Positions 1 to 8,780 are shown, counted from the stretch's first letter. The stretch is 43,978 nucleotides of DNA from Pirellulales bacterium (GCA_016931995.1 JAFGDS010000080.1:1-43978); one strand, 5' to 3'. Program-made: numbers and translations. The notes: generated from the sequence alone by a model not told the origin.

Positions 1-639
1 CAGACCTGCACGTACAAGGTCTGCAAGATGGTGCCCGAGCAACGCGTTCAGACCTGCACGTACAAGGTCTGCAAGATGGTCAAGGAGAACCACGTTCGGA
101 CCTGCGAGTACAAGGTCTGCAAGATGGTGCCCGAGCAACGGGTCAAGACCTGCACGTACAAGGTCTGCAAGATGGTGCCCGAGCAACGCGTGAAGACCTG
201 CACGTACAAGGTCTGCAAGATGGTCAAGGAGAACCACGTTCGGACCTGCGAGTACAAGGTCTGCAAGATGGTTCGCGAGAACTGCGTGAAGACCCAGACG
301 TACAAGGTCTGCAAGATGGTGCCCGAGCAGCGGGTCAGGACCTGCACGTACAAGGTCTGCAAGGTTGTGCGCGAGTGCCACCAGAAGCAGGTTCCGTACA
401 AGGTCTGCAAGATGGTTGCCCAGCAGTGCACGAAGATGGTCCCGTACACGGTGATGAAGCCCGTGTGCTACACGAAGACCGTCAACTGCGTGAAGCTGGT
501 GCCGAAGTGCGTGCCCTATACGGTGACCCGGTGCGTGCCGCGCGTGATCTGCAAGCAGGTGCCGGTGCGGGTGTGCTGCCCGGTGCCGGAGTGCTGCGAG
601 CCCGTGAAGTGCTGCGAGCCGGCGGGTTGCGGGGGGTGA
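1..639 (+). CDS. YTV-type Cys-rich repeat protein, 5' truncated by window edge
   Basis: The reading frame is open from base 1 and ends at TGA 637-639, so the N terminus lies outside the window and only the last 212 residues are seen. The visible part is built from 16-residue repeats of the form KMVPEQRVKTCTYKVC, with variants KMVKENHVRTCEYKVC and KMVRENCVKTQTYKVC. They grade into a less regular tail carrying VPYTV and YTVTRCVPRV motifs and ending in CCEP/CGG-type Cys clusters. YTV motifs of this kind are known from planctomycete proteins (Pfam YTV family) of unknown function; a wall or surface structural role with disulfide cross-linking is an inference. Cys, Lys and Val dominate the composition. 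A strong terminator follows about 70 bases downstream. Family assignment is fairly sure; function is not known. Confidence 0.85.
   Translation, partial: QTCTYKVCKMVPEQRVQTCTYKVCKMVKENHVRTCEYKVCKMVPEQRVKTCTYKVCKMVPEQRVKTCTYKVCKMVKENHVRTCEYKVCKMVRENCVKTQTYKVCKMVPEQRVRTCTYKVCKVVRECHQKQVPYKVCKMVAQQCTKMVPYTVMKPVCYTKTVNCVKLVPKCVPYTVTRCVPRVICKQVPVRVCCPVPECCEPVKCCEPAGCGG
25..408 (+). repeat. 48-bp in-frame tandem repeats (8 units)
   Basis: Eight consecutive 48-base units start at 25, 73, 121, 169, 217, 265, 313 and 361, each encoding one 16-residue KMV...YKVC block. Unit types run P, K, P, P, K, R, P, then a divergent unit, where the letter is the residue after KMV. The near-identity of the P units, and of the two K units, at DNA level points to recent duplication or unequal exchange inside the gene. 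A ninth, decayed unit begins at 409. Confidence 0.9.
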
Positions 640-708
640 CCTCAACGGCGGATGATCTTGCCTCTCAGGCCTGACCGGCCCGGGGGCGAGCCTGGTCCGA
701 CAACCCCT

Positions 709-746
709 AGCGGTCCGGTCCTGCGGGATCGGACCGCTGCTTTTTC
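709..746 (+). terminator. Rho-independent terminator after the YTV gene
   Basis: A perfect 9-bp stem (AGCGGTCCG at 709-717 with CGGACCGCT at 730-738) with a 12-base loop is followed by GCTTTTTC. It sits 70 bases after the YTV stop codon and before the next gene, so it most likely ends that transcript. Confidence 0.85.
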
Positions 747-771
747 TTGGCGTTCCAAGGTGATAGGCGGC

Positions 772-839
772 GTGTGCCACTGGCTTCGCCAGTGCCGGAT
801 TCTCGGTGTGCCAGGGCACTGGCAAAGCCAGTGGCACAC
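772..839. repeat. Dispersed inverted repeat, GTGCCACTGGC family, copy 1
   Basis: Arms of 25 bases at 772-796 and 815-839 are reverse complements with one mismatch. Each arm has the core GTGCCACTGGCTTYGCCAGT and can itself fold (ACTGGC...GCCAGT). Related copies lie at 15686-15752, 18173-18236 and 31079-31142. Confidence 0.9.
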
Positions 840-918
840 TTGCGGAGGTCGGACTGGCAGCGGCCGCCGCGGCGCGGTAGACTTCCGGCGGATCATCACG
901 CGGCCCAGGGCGAACGCC

Positions 919-1470
919 ATGAAATCGCTCAAGGGACAGCTCCTGGTGGCGACGCCGCAGTTGCCCGACGAAAACTTCTCCCGGACCGTGGTCCTCATGG
1001 TGGAACACACCTCGAATGGGGCATGGGGGGTGGTGCTCAACCGCTTCGCGGACCAGTCGGTGGCCGATCTCTGGCGGCAGGTCAGCGAGGAACCCTGCCA
1101 AAGCACGCGGAAGGTCAATTTGGGGGGGCCGGTGTCTGGCCCCTTGCTGGCGGTGCATACCGACCGCGATCTGGCCGAGATCGAGATCCTGCCCGGCGTC
1201 TATCTGGCCGCGCAAAAGGGCAATCTCGATCGGCTGGTGCGGCAGGAGGACCATCCGTATCGCGTCTTCGTCGGTCACTCGGGTTGGGGGGATGGGCAGC
1301 TCGAAAACGAGCTTTCGCAAGGGGCTTGGCTGGTCACGCCGGCCACGCCCGAATTCATCTTCCACGGCCAGGAGGACCTTTGGGTCACGGTCGCCAAGCA
1401 CATCGGCGACGCCGTGGTGATCGAATCGCTCCGGATCAAACACGTGCCGAGCGATCCGTCGATGAACTGA
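919..1470 (+). CDS. yqgE: YqgE/AlgH family protein (UPF0301)
   Basis: The 183-residue product has the usual length of the UPF0301 family. It begins MKSLKGQLLVATPQLPDENF and carries the family's typical pieces: FSRTVVLMVEHTSNGAWGVVLNR near residues 19-41, a GGPV motif, VFVGHSGWGDGQLENEL in the second half, and a C-terminal GDAVVIESLR-type segment. The frame is open farther upstream, but homology starts at ATG 919; the upstream part covers a repeat and a terminator and should not be coding. The biochemical function of the family is unsettled: AlgH was named from alginate regulation in Pseudomonas, and the protein is presumed cytoplasmic. The following release-factor-like gene begins 37 bases after this stop, so the two may be co-transcribed. 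Confidence 0.93.
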   Translation: MKSLKGQLLVATPQLPDENFSRTVVLMVEHTSNGAWGVVLNRFADQSVADLWRQVSEEPCQSTRKVNLGGPVSGPLLAVHTDRDLAEIEILPGVYLAAQKGNLDRLVRQEDHPYRVFVGHSGWGDGQLENELSQGAWLVTPATPEFIFHGQEDLWVTVAKHIGDAVVIESLRIKHVPSDPSMN

Positions 1471-1507
1471 TGGCGTGAGGTGGCACGTTGCGAAGGGTGG
1501 CAAGCTG

Positions 1508-2017
1508 GTGACAGAAGTCCATCCCGCCACGTTGCCCGACGAGATCCTGTTGGAGCAGTGCCGCCAACGGCGGACGCGGCGGCGCGGCCCGGGCGGGCAG
1601 CACCGCAACAAGGTCGAGACCGCCGTGGTGCTGGAGCACTTGCCCACGGGCATCCGGGCAGAGGCGGCCGAGCGGCGGAGCCAGGCGGCCAATCGGGCGG
1701 TCGCCATCGGGCGGCTTCGCGTGAATCTGGCCCTGGAGGTCCGCCGCCGCGCGGCCTCCCTCGAGCCGAGCCCCCTGTGGCGGAGCCGGCGCACGGCGGG
1801 CGGAACCATCCGCGTGGCGGCCGACCACGAGGATTTCCCCGCGATCCTGGCCGAAGCGCTCGATGCGCTGGACGCGAGCGACGACGATCCCGCCAAGGCC
1901 GCCAAGGCCCTGGGCGTGACCGGATCGCAGTTGGTCAAGCTCCTGAAGAAGGAGCCCCGCGCCCTGGCGGCGGTCAACGCGGGCCGGCAGCAGCGTGGTT
2001 TGGGACCGCTTAGGTGA
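1508..2017 (+). CDS. Release-factor-like protein with GGQ motif (ArfB-like)
   Basis: The 169-residue product holds a class I release-factor catalytic domain with GPGGQHRNKVETAV at about residues 27-40. The GGQ loop drives peptidyl-tRNA hydrolysis. There is no codon-recognition domain, so it resembles ArfB/YaeJ-type or RF-H-type proteins that rescue stalled ribosomes rather than a true RF1 or RF2. The C-terminal part (SQLVKLLKKEPRAL...) is basic and differs from E. coli ArfB, so the exact role is open. GTG 1508 is chosen because AAGGGTGG lies seven bases upstream and homology begins at HPATLPD; an in-frame GTG at 1475 without a clear ribosome site is the alternative. It follows yqgE closely. 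Confidence 0.85.
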   Translation: MTEVHPATLPDEILLEQCRQRRTRRRGPGGQHRNKVETAVVLEHLPTGIRAEAAERRSQAANRAVAIGRLRVNLALEVRRRAASLEPSPLWRSRRTAGGTIRVAADHEDFPAILAEALDALDASDDDPAKAAKALGVTGSQLVKLLKKEPRALAAVNAGRQQRGLGPLR

Positions 2018-2503
2018 CGTTTCCGGGAGGGCGAGGCTCCCGCCGAGCCGTGGACACTGCTGGGCAAGCCAGCCGTGGCGCCCCATTGCCGCGAAACCAG
2101 GGAAAATCGGGAAAAAACGCTCTCCGGCATATTCTGCTGCCGGTCGCAATGCGTATACTGGGATTTTGCCATCCGCCACTGTGACCGGCGCGCCGTGAAG
2201 GCCTGGTTCGGTGTTTTGTTTCCCACCTGGAACAGCGAAGCGGGGAGGCCGGCCAAACGGTCCGTCCGCGGCCGTGGCTTCCTCCGGCGCCAGCTTCAAG
2301 ACTGGCGATTGGGGAAGCCGTCTCCGCTTCGTTTACGCGGAAGGGGGCGGTTTTCTGCCGTCTTTTCCGCCCCTCTCGATCGAGGGCGCCTTCCGTTTCG
2401 ACTTCCTTTCGTTCGTGCGGCCTGGGTTTGCCCGCGGGCGCGCGGGGGCTGTTGCTTCCGCTTTCTTGTGTCTGGACATGTTGAATTGCGAGGAGGTGCC
2501 GCG
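2018..2503. other. 486-bp gap before the citrate-lyase-type operon
   Basis: No convincing gene was seen. It contains a partial inverted repeat at 2051-2082 and a TATACT hexamer at 2154-2159 that could be a -10 box, though no good -35 lies at the right distance. The rest is GC-rich sequence without clear structure. If transcription starts near 2165, aclB would have a leader of about 340 bases. Confidence 0.6.
2051..2082. repeat. Partial CACTGCTGG/CCAGC dispersed repeat
   Basis: The core CACTGCTGGGCAAGCCAG (2055-2072) continues into CCGTGGCGCC. It is the same kind of element as the short hairpin at 32234-32256. Confidence 0.55.
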
Positions 2504-3796
2504 GTGAACGTGCGGGTAGGCGAGCTTGGCTTTTTGAAGGAGCTGGCGGGGCGGTTCAAGATTCCGGCGCCGGACTACGTTGTGGAGCCGGTGGCCCAAA
2601 GCGTCGTGCGGGAGAAGCTGGAGCGATGGGGCGCCGGCATCATCAAGCCGGACGTGCTGACCGGAAAGCGCGGCAAGGCGGGGATGGTTCGGACCGTGAC
2701 GGACTACCGCGAAGCGGTGCGGATGCTCAAGCAGGTGGCGGCCACGGAAGTGTCGGGCCAACAGCCGCGGACGGCCTACATGGTCCAGTCCGTGCCGGCC
2801 GACCTCGAGGTGTTTTCGGCCATCACGTACCACTCGGGCCTGCTGGGGCCGTCGCTGACGCTTTCGCTCGAGGGCGGCGTGGACATCGAGTCGGTGGCCG
2901 ACTCGGCCAAGGCGACGATTCCCGTCTGTGTGTTCCGCGGCCTGAACGCCTACGAGGCCTCCGAGGCCCTCTCCAAGTTGGGGCTGGACGGCCAGCTCAA
3001 CGCCAATCTGGCCCGATGCCTCGTGAGTTTGTGGGACCTGTTCATCTCGACCGGGATGCTCAGTTGCGAGATCAACCCCTGGCGGGTCACCCGCTCGGGC
3101 GAGGTCCACGCCTGCGACTTCAAGGCCACCTTCGACGAAAACAACCGGAAGTTCCGCGACCTGGGCATCCAGTGGCCGGAATACCCGACCAACGAAACGC
3201 CCTTCGAGGAGGAAATGAAGGATTGGGCCGCGTCGAGCTATCGGGGGCAGGCGCACGTGTCGGACCTGGGGGGCAAGAGAATTCTGCCGATCCTCTTCGG
3301 CGGCGGGGCCAGCACGATCATCATCGAAACGCTCAGCCAACTCGGCGGCGACCCCATCTTCCTCTCCGATTTTGGCGGCAATCCGCCCTACGAGCGGATG
3401 AAGCAGACCGCGGCCATCTGCTTCAAGCATTACCTGGGCGAGGCCACGCTGCTGTTGATCCTCGGAGGCAAGGCCAATAACACCCGGATCGACGTGACCT
3501 TCGCCGCCATCGCCGACGCCTTGCAGGAATGGGTGGACGAGCACGGGCCGCGGGATATCCCGGTGGTGGTCGGGCGCGGCGGGCCGGGGTTGATCCAGGG
3601 GTTGGGCCAACTGAAGAAGACGCTCGACAACCTGGGCATGCCCTACGTGTTCTTCGGACCCGACACGCCCATCACCATGGTCGCCGCCTACGCCGCCGAA
3701 CTAGCCAGTCTTCCCGCCGAACCGCAAGCAGAGGCCGCGCCCTCGACGGATGCCGCCCCCCAGACCGACGCCGCGCCGCAGGAGGTGACATCATGA
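2504..3796 (+). CDS. aclB: ATP-citrate-lyase-type small subunit (ATP-grasp plus citrate-binding domain)
   Basis: The 430-residue product aligns by eye along its whole length with the N-terminal part of ATP citrate lyase. An ATP-grasp/succinyl-CoA-synthetase-beta-like region comes first (IIKPDVLTGKRGKAG near 46-60, EGGVDIESV, then CEINPW). A citrate-binding-like domain follows, with GGGAST near residue 267, GGKANNTRIDVTF and VGRGGPGLIQG. In characterised enzymes this subunit binds ATP and citrate and forms citryl phosphate with the partner. An Ala/Pro-rich tail follows about residue 405 and looks disordered. GTG 2504 has AGGAGG just upstream. The stop overlaps the partner's start (ATGA at 3793-3796), so translation is coupled. 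Naming follows the green sulfur bacteria, where small aclB precedes large aclA; plants use the letters the other way. Confidence 0.88.
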   Translation: MNVRVGELGFLKELAGRFKIPAPDYVVEPVAQSVVREKLERWGAGIIKPDVLTGKRGKAGMVRTVTDYREAVRMLKQVAATEVSGQQPRTAYMVQSVPADLEVFSAITYHSGLLGPSLTLSLEGGVDIESVADSAKATIPVCVFRGLNAYEASEALSKLGLDGQLNANLARCLVSLWDLFISTGMLSCEINPWRVTRSGEVHACDFKATFDENNRKFRDLGIQWPEYPTNETPFEEEMKDWAASSYRGQAHVSDLGGKRILPILFGGGASTIIIETLSQLGGDPIFLSDFGGNPPYERMKQTAAICFKHYLGEATLLLILGGKANNTRIDVTFAAIADALQEWVDEHGPRDIPVVVGRGGPGLIQGLGQLKKTLDNLGMPYVFFGPDTPITMVAAYAAELASLPAEPQAEAAPSTDAAPQTDAAPQEVTS

Positions 3797-5871
3797 TTAA
3801 AGCCAAATCCCTTAGCGATCTGCTGAAAAAGGGCGACCGCGTCGCGGTCTCGAACATCACCGGCCGCGAGGCATCGGCCGTGTCGTGCGTCTCGCAAGTG
3901 TATTGCAATAACGTCGTGGCCGGCTGGTCGCTGGGCAAGGCGGGCCGAACGATCACCGTGCCCTCCGGCGACGATATCCCCGTCTTCGGCCAGTTCGACC
4001 AGATGATGAACGATCTGCCCGAGGACAAAAAACCCAATAAAATCATCGTCTACTCGCCGCCCGAGGCCGTCTACGGCGACGTGAAGGAAGTGATCGAGCA
4101 CGGCAAGGGCCAAGTCGAGACGATGTACGTCATCACGGAAAACGTTTCGATCGAAGTGACCGCGAAGCTCCGCCGGCTGTGCGACCAGGAAGGGTTTGAC
4201 ATCGTCGGCTGCAACACGCTGGGCGTGATCAACGTCCACGATCAGGTTCGCGTCGGCGCGGTGGGCGGCGATTCGCCCGCCGAGTCGTTCTTGCCGGGAA
4301 GCGCCTGCATCCTGTCCAACTCCGGCAACATGGTCAACACGATCGCCAGCTACCTTCAGTCGGCGGGCTTGGGCGTTTCCTACGGCGTGGCCACCGGCAA
4401 GGATCCGCTCATCCTCACGCCGATGAAAAGGCTCCTTGGCCTGGCCGAACGCGACGAGCGGACGAAGCTGATCGTGCTGTACGTCGAGCCGGGGGGAACC
4501 TACGAGCATGAAGCCCTGGAAATGGCCCGGGCCGAAGGCTTCACCAAACCGCTCCTCGTCTACGTGGCCGGATCGTTCGCCGAAGGGAAGAACGTCTCGT
4601 TGGGCCACGCCGGCGCCGTGGTCGAGGGCAATCTCACCACCGCCACGGCCAAAATGGCCCTGTTCGACGAGTATCTCGGGCTGCCGGTCTTCAACCCGGA
4701 CCATCAGAAGGAGTTCGTCGCGCAATTGGCCCAGACGCGTCGCGGGCTTCGCGTGAACACGCTGCACGACCTGGTGCCGGCCGCGGCAACGCTGCTGGCC
4801 GCCATGGAGTGGGAACGCGACATGATGCCCAAGAGCCCGCTGGTGCTCAAGCCGTGGCTGGTGAACCTCGGCCCGCTGGCCGGCAAATTGCCCAACCGGC
4901 TCGTGCCGCACGTCGAGGCGATCATCGAGCCCTACGGGTCGCTCATCAAGAAGTACATCCACTCGGGCCTGGGCCGCACGCCCTCCCGCCAGTCGATGCG
5001 CAACGCCTCGCACGCCTCGAGCAACGACGGCGTGACGCCGCGCGTCTGGGGCTATTCGCTCCTGAACCAGATGAAGGCCCACTCGTTCGTCAAGTCCGTG
5101 CTCCTGTACTGGCTCGGCGAGCCCGTGCGCTACGAATTCGAGGCCCGATTGTTCGAGATGTCGCTCATCGCCGCCTTGACCAACGGCCCCGGCACGATCT
5201 CGGCACAAGGGGCCAAGCTCTGCGCCTCGGCCGGCAACGACCCGCACGTCGCCATGATGACCACCCTGGGCACCATCGGCGAAACCCACGGCGGCAACGG
5301 CCGCCTGGCGGCCAAGCTGCTCATCGACGTGTTCAGCAACACGACGCTGGTCGACCCGTACCGCCGCGACCAGGGCATCGCCCTGGACGAGCTGGCCGCC
5401 GCGCACGTCTCGACCTTCAAGAAGCACAAGGCCGCGGCCAAGGAGGCCGGCATCGACTACGCCAAGGTGCCCTGCCTGGGCCATCCGGTGTTCAACAAGG
5501 CCACCGTGAACCACGACCCGCGCGAACGGATCATCTCGGCCTATCTGGAGGAAAACGACCTCTACAACATCTTCCTCGACTTCTACCACCGCTTGGCCAA
5601 GGAGCTTTACAGCCAGCAGGCCACCAGCAAAGTACACGCGGTGAACGTGGACGCGGCGATCACATGCGTGTTGATGGGCATCGCGTGGCCCCGGCTGGTC
5701 GAGAAGCAGATGACCGTCGAACGCGCCCTGGACCTCCCCTTCCTTGCCTTCGCCCTGGGTCGCGTGGCCGGCGGCGCGGGCGAATACCTCGACCACCGCG
5801 AAACCGGCACCGAAATGGACATGCGCGTCCCCGTGGCCGAATGCCGCACGCTGGGCCGGGCGCGGGATTGA
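3793..5871 (+). CDS. aclA: ATP-citrate-lyase-type large subunit (CoA ligase plus citrate-synthase-like domain)
   Basis: The 692-residue product is longer than the roughly 610 of typical large subunits. Residues 1-310 form the CoA-binding and CoA-ligase part with [11 protein letters not shown], where His272 matches the residue phosphorylated in this superfamily. About 100 residues of poorly matched linker follow. The C-terminal part (about 410-680) is citrate-synthase-like: [32 protein letters not shown] (His564) and VNVDAAI (Asp620). By-eye alignment with human ACLY suggests the His of ADHGPAVSG is Asn464 here and the Arg of GHRV is Pro565. The fold and coupling with the upstream subunit support an ATP-dependent acyl-CoA lyase acting in central carbon metabolism, with citrate the likeliest substrate but not certain. 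The start follows GGAGG with a short spacer. Confidence 0.85.
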   Translation: MIKAKSLSDLLKKGDRVAVSNITGREASAVSCVSQVYCNNVVAGWSLGKAGRTITVPSGDDIPVFGQFDQMMNDLPEDKKPNKIIVYSPPEAVYGDVKEVIEHGKGQVETMYVITENVSIEVTAKLRRLCDQEGFDIVGCNTLGVINVHDQVRVGAVGGDSPAESFLPGSACILSNSGNMVNTIASYLQSAGLGVSYGVATGKDPLILTPMKRLLGLAERDERTKLIVLYVEPGGTYEHEALEMARAEGFTKPLLVYVAGSFAEGKNVSLGHAGAVVEGNLTTATAKMALFDEYLGLPVFNPDHQKEFVAQLAQTRRGLRVNTLHDLVPAAATLLAAMEWERDMMPKSPLVLKPWLVNLGPLAGKLPNRLVPHVEAIIEPYGSLIKKYIHSGLGRTPSRQSMRNASHASSNDGVTPRVWGYSLLNQMKAHSFVKSVLLYWLGEPVRYEFEARLFEMSLIAALTNGPGTISAQGAKLCASAGNDPHVAMMTTLGTIGETHGGNGRLAAKLLIDVFSNTTLVDPYRRDQGIALDELAAAHVSTFKKHKAAAKEAGIDYAKVPCLGHPVFNKATVNHDPRERIISAYLEENDLYNIFLDFYHRLAKELYSQQATSKVHAVNVDAAITCVLMGIAWPRLVEKQMTVERALDLPFLAFALGRVAGGAGEYLDHRETGTEMDMRVPVAECRTLGRARD

Positions 5872-5922
5872 GGGGGGGGACGAGGGGCGGGACTCGGGGA
5901 TCGGGGGCTAGGGACTGGGGAG
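5872..5922 (+). other. G-run tract, possible G-quadruplex
   Basis: Directly after the aclA stop, seven or more runs of three to nine G lie within about 50 bases, separated by ACGA, C, ACTC, ATC, CTA and ACT. The pattern could fold as a quadruplex in DNA or in the 3' end of the operon mRNA. It resembles the C-rich tract at 16464-16507 read on the other strand. Confidence 0.6.
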
Positions 5923-6005
5923 TCGAAGGCCGAGGCCGCTTGCGGCTTCACAGGGGCTTCGCAGCGGCGGGCCAGTGTCTCCCGGCTCCGCTTGGCGTCG
6001 GGCGC

Positions 6006-6029
6006 CATGTCCAAGCGTGCGTGGACATG
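6006..6029. repeat. Short palindrome CATGTCCA...TGGACATG
   Basis: Eight-base arms at 6006-6013 and 6022-6029 enclose AGCGTGCG. A related stretch, CGCTTGCGTGGACATG, lies at 20152-20167 inside a larger repeat, which suggests a dispersed element. Confidence 0.5.
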
Positions 6030-6062
6030 ATTGGGACAACAGTTGACGCATATCGCGATACC

Positions 6063-6773
6063 ATGGCCACCACCAAGATCGAATGGACGGAATCGACGTG
6101 GAATCCGGTCACGGGGTGTAGCAAGATCAGCGCCGGCTGCGCGCATTGCTACGCCGAGCGGATGGCTCTGAGGTTGCGGGCGATGGGACAGGCGAACTAT
6201 CGCAATGGGTTCCGGGTGACCTGCCACGAGCACGTGCTGGAACATCCGCTGCGATGGCGGATGCCCCGGATGGTGTTCGTCAATTCGATGAGCGATCTGT
6301 TTCATAGGGACGTGCCCGAGGCGTTCATCGCGGCGATCTTCGACGTGATGCGGCGGGCGCATTGGCACCGGTTCCAGGCGCTCACCAAGCGGGAAAATCG
6401 CCTGGCGGGGCTCGCGGCGCGGCTGGAATGGCCGGACAACGTGTGGATGGGCGTCACCGTGGAGAACAAGGCGGCCCGGCGTCGGATCGACGCCCTGCGC
6501 GGCGTGCCGGCCGCCGTGCGATTCCTTTCCGCCGAGCCGCTCCTGGAGTCGTTGGGCCGGCTCGACCTGACGGACATCCATTGGGTCATCGTCGGCGGCG
6601 AATCCGGCCCGGGCGCAAGACCCATGAAGGAAGAATGGGTCCGGGAGATCCAGTCGCAATGCGCGGCCGGGGGCGTGCCGTTCTTCTTCAAACAGTGGGG
6701 CGGCGTCAACAAAAAGAAGGCGGGCCGGCTGCTCGACGGACGCACGTGGGACGCGATGCCGGCGGTAGCGTGA
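6063..6773 (+). CDS. Phage Gp37/Gp68 family protein (DUF5131)
   Basis: The 236-residue product starts [19 protein letters not shown], the hallmark of the Gp37/Gp68 (DUF5131) family, and has the family's usual length. Cys19, Cys26 and Cys29 (CX6CX2C) are followed by YAERM. These cysteines are thought to hold an iron-sulfur cluster and the fold is radical-SAM-like, but no reaction is established. Other family signatures are visible: [53 protein letters not shown] and a C-terminal FFFKQWGG. The family is common in phages and in bacterial chromosomes. No other phage gene lies nearby, so this is either a resident copy or a lone transferred gene. Confidence 0.93.
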   Translation: MATTKIEWTESTWNPVTGCSKISAGCAHCYAERMALRLRAMGQANYRNGFRVTCHEHVLEHPLRWRMPRMVFVNSMSDLFHRDVPEAFIAAIFDVMRRAHWHRFQALTKRENRLAGLAARLEWPDNVWMGVTVENKAARRRIDALRGVPAAVRFLSAEPLLESLGRLDLTDIHWVIVGGESGPGARPMKEEWVREIQSQCAAGGVPFFFKQWGGVNKKKAGRLLDGRTWDAMPAVA

Positions 6774-6790
6774 CCGTAGACTGCGATTCT

Positions 6791-6813
6791 CCCCTCTCCC
6801 AAAGGGAGAGGGG
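6791..6813. repeat. CCCCTCTCCC hairpin
   Basis: A perfect 10-bp stem (CCCCTCTCCC with GGGAGAGGGG) around AAA follows the DUF5131 stop by 17 bases. It lacks a clear T-run, so termination is uncertain. The sequence matches the type of element at 19878-19990. Confidence 0.6.
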
Positions 6814-6972
6814 ACCGTCGTGCATCTTCATCACGACTCACTCACAAGACCGGACGCTCCAAAGGTCCATACCACTCGCCCCCGTGCCGCCTGGGCCGGT
6901 TGGCAGCGCCGGAAGCCGCGTTCTACAATGGGGGAGTGATTCACGAATCGTCTGGGCTTTGCATACGCCACC

Positions 6973-6999
6973 GAGATCCTTCGCTTCGCTCAGGATGAC
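6973..6999. repeat. Half copy of the CATCCTGAGCG repeat
   Basis: GATCCTTCGCTTCGCTCAGG followed by ATGAC equals the right arm of the complete inverted repeat at 28773-28841. The left arm is missing here. Confidence 0.75.
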
Positions 7000-7041
7000 T
7001 ATGGGGTCCGGACCCCCGGAACACGCTTTTGGGAGAACACC

Positions 7042-8616
7042 ATGAACCATCGCACGCGTTTCACCTTGTGGACAATCCTGTTTCTCTTTTCGGCGGCCTT
7101 CGCCACGGCGGCCACGGCGGCCACGGTCGAGGAGATGAAGGAGGCCAGGAAGAAGCTGGCGTGGAAGCCCCGGGGGGTGATTTGGAATAACGACGGCAAC
7201 GACGCGATCACCGAGGACGAGCCCTCGCGGGAGAACTTCCTGCGGACGCGGGCCGTGCCGGTGATGAAAACGAAGGTGGACACGGTTTGCTACTGTTCGG
7301 GCGTGTGGGGCGTGTTCAAGTTTCCCAGCCCCGTGGCCGAGCTCCGCGACAGCCGCGACCGAGGTCGGCCGGAGTGGGCGGCGCACCTGGGCCAAGACGG
7401 CGGGCCGGACGCGCTGGCCACGATGGTCGACTACACCCACCAGCACGGCAAGGAGTTCTTCTGGTCGCTGCGGATGAACGACACGCACGACGCGGCCGAC
7501 GCGACAATGCTGAGCCGGTGGAAGAAGGCGCATCGGGAGTTTCTGGTGGGCAAGCCCCGCGTGCGGTATCCCTCCGGCGCCAGGCGATGGTCGGCAGCCG
7601 ACTACGCCCACGAGGAGGTCCGCGACCGCGTCGCGCTCTGGATCGACGACGTCGCGCGGCGGTACGACGTGGACGGCTTCGAGCTCGATTTCTTCCGGCA
7701 CGCGATCTTCTTTCAGCCGCAACTGCTGGGCAAACCGGTCACTCAAGAGCAATGCGACCGGATGACCTCGCTCATGACCCGGCTGCGGCAAATGACGGAC
7801 GAGCTGGGCGCGAAGCGCGGCCGGCCGTTTCTCATTGCGATCCGCGTGCCCGACTCGGCCGGATTCTGCAAGGCGATCGGGCTGGACGTCGAGCGGTGGA
7901 TGAGCGAGGGGCTGGTCGATATGCTCATCACGACCGGTTATTTCCGCCTGAACCCGTGGGAAACGAGCGTCGAGCTGGGCCACCGCCACCACGTGCCCGT
8001 GTATGCCTCGCTCGACGAGCCGCGATTGCGCGGCCAGGAGGAACTGCAGAAGCTCCGCGAGTCGATCGAGTGTTATCGGGCCCGGGCGTTGGCCGCCTGG
8101 CGGGCGGGCGTGGACGGGATCTACCTGTTCAATTACTACTTCCACCCCGACATGCCGGCCTGCAACGATCTGGGCGATCCGGACGCCCTCATGCGGATGG
8201 ACAAGCTCTACACGACCGGCGCCAGGGAGATCCGCGGCGCCCGGTCGTATCTGGTCAATGCGGGTGAATTCATCAACCGCCCGCCCATGCTGCCGGAGAA
8301 GCCGGCGGCCCTGGCCGTGGCCAAGCCGGCCGAGGTGACGCTGGACGTGTTCGACAAGTTGGCGGAAAACGGCGGCACGGCCACCGCGCGGCTCTACATT
8401 CCCGGCTTGAGCGGCCTGGAGAACCTGACCGTGACGCTCAACGGCCAGGCCCTGGCCCAGGGCAAGCCGACGGGCCCATGGATCGAGTACGCCGTCGAGC
8501 CGTCCCTGGTGAAGACCGGCGCGAATCGCTTCGCCGTATCGGTGAAGAAGCCCGAGAAGAAGGGCGTGGTCTTGCGGGATCTGGTGCTGTCGGTGCGGTA
8601 CCCGCGGAAGCCGTAA
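7042..8616 (+). CDS. Secreted glycosidase-like TIM-barrel protein
   Basis: The 524-residue product begins with a signal peptide (MNHRTRFTLWTILFLFSAAF, then an Ala-rich stretch with a likely cleavage near residues 24-28), so it is exported. The body looks like a (beta/alpha)8 glycosidase-like domain: WKPRGVIWNNDGND near 41-54, HGKEFFWSLRMNDTHD near 135-150, DVDGFELDFFRH near 212-223 where acidic residues could be catalytic, and AGVDGIYLFNYYF near 355-367. The C-terminal 100 residues (VTLDVFDKLAENGGTATARL...) look like a beta-sandwich. I cannot place it in a named GH family. GGGAG lies six bases before ATG 7042. It stands alone between repeat-rich gaps. A role in polysaccharide breakdown is inferred from fold and export only. 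Confidence 0.75.
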   Translation: MNHRTRFTLWTILFLFSAAFATAATAATVEEMKEARKKLAWKPRGVIWNNDGNDAITEDEPSRENFLRTRAVPVMKTKVDTVCYCSGVWGVFKFPSPVAELRDSRDRGRPEWAAHLGQDGGPDALATMVDYTHQHGKEFFWSLRMNDTHDAADATMLSRWKKAHREFLVGKPRVRYPSGARRWSAADYAHEEVRDRVALWIDDVARRYDVDGFELDFFRHAIFFQPQLLGKPVTQEQCDRMTSLMTRLRQMTDELGAKRGRPFLIAIRVPDSAGFCKAIGLDVERWMSEGLVDMLITTGYFRLNPWETSVELGHRHHVPVYASLDEPRLRGQEELQKLRESIECYRARALAAWRAGVDGIYLFNYYFHPDMPACNDLGDPDALMRMDKLYTTGAREIRGARSYLVNAGEFINRPPMLPEKPAALAVAKPAEVTLDVFDKLAENGGTATARLYIPGLSGLENLTVTLNGQALAQGKPTGPWIEYAVEPSLVKTGANRFAVSVKKPEKKGVVLRDLVLSVRYPRKP

Positions 8617-8780
8617 CGGGTTGAGGGAAATCCTCAAGACGACACGGTGGGATGATAGGGCTCGCTCCGCTCGATTCGCTTACCCCCCGCTCTTAGGTGG
8701 AATGCCTCGCACTGTAGGGTTGTGAGGTAGGCTTTCTTGTTGCACCCTGCTGTTGGGGAGGGTGCGTCAACAATGGCATC

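Noticed and set aside
1-408. CRISPR array
   Set aside because: The 48-base repeats are contiguous, in frame and without unique spacers; they are protein-coding.
3688-5796. 702-codon minus-strand open frame
   Set aside because: Antisense to the citrate-lyase large subunit, with His/Asp/Val/Arg-rich composition typical of shadows.
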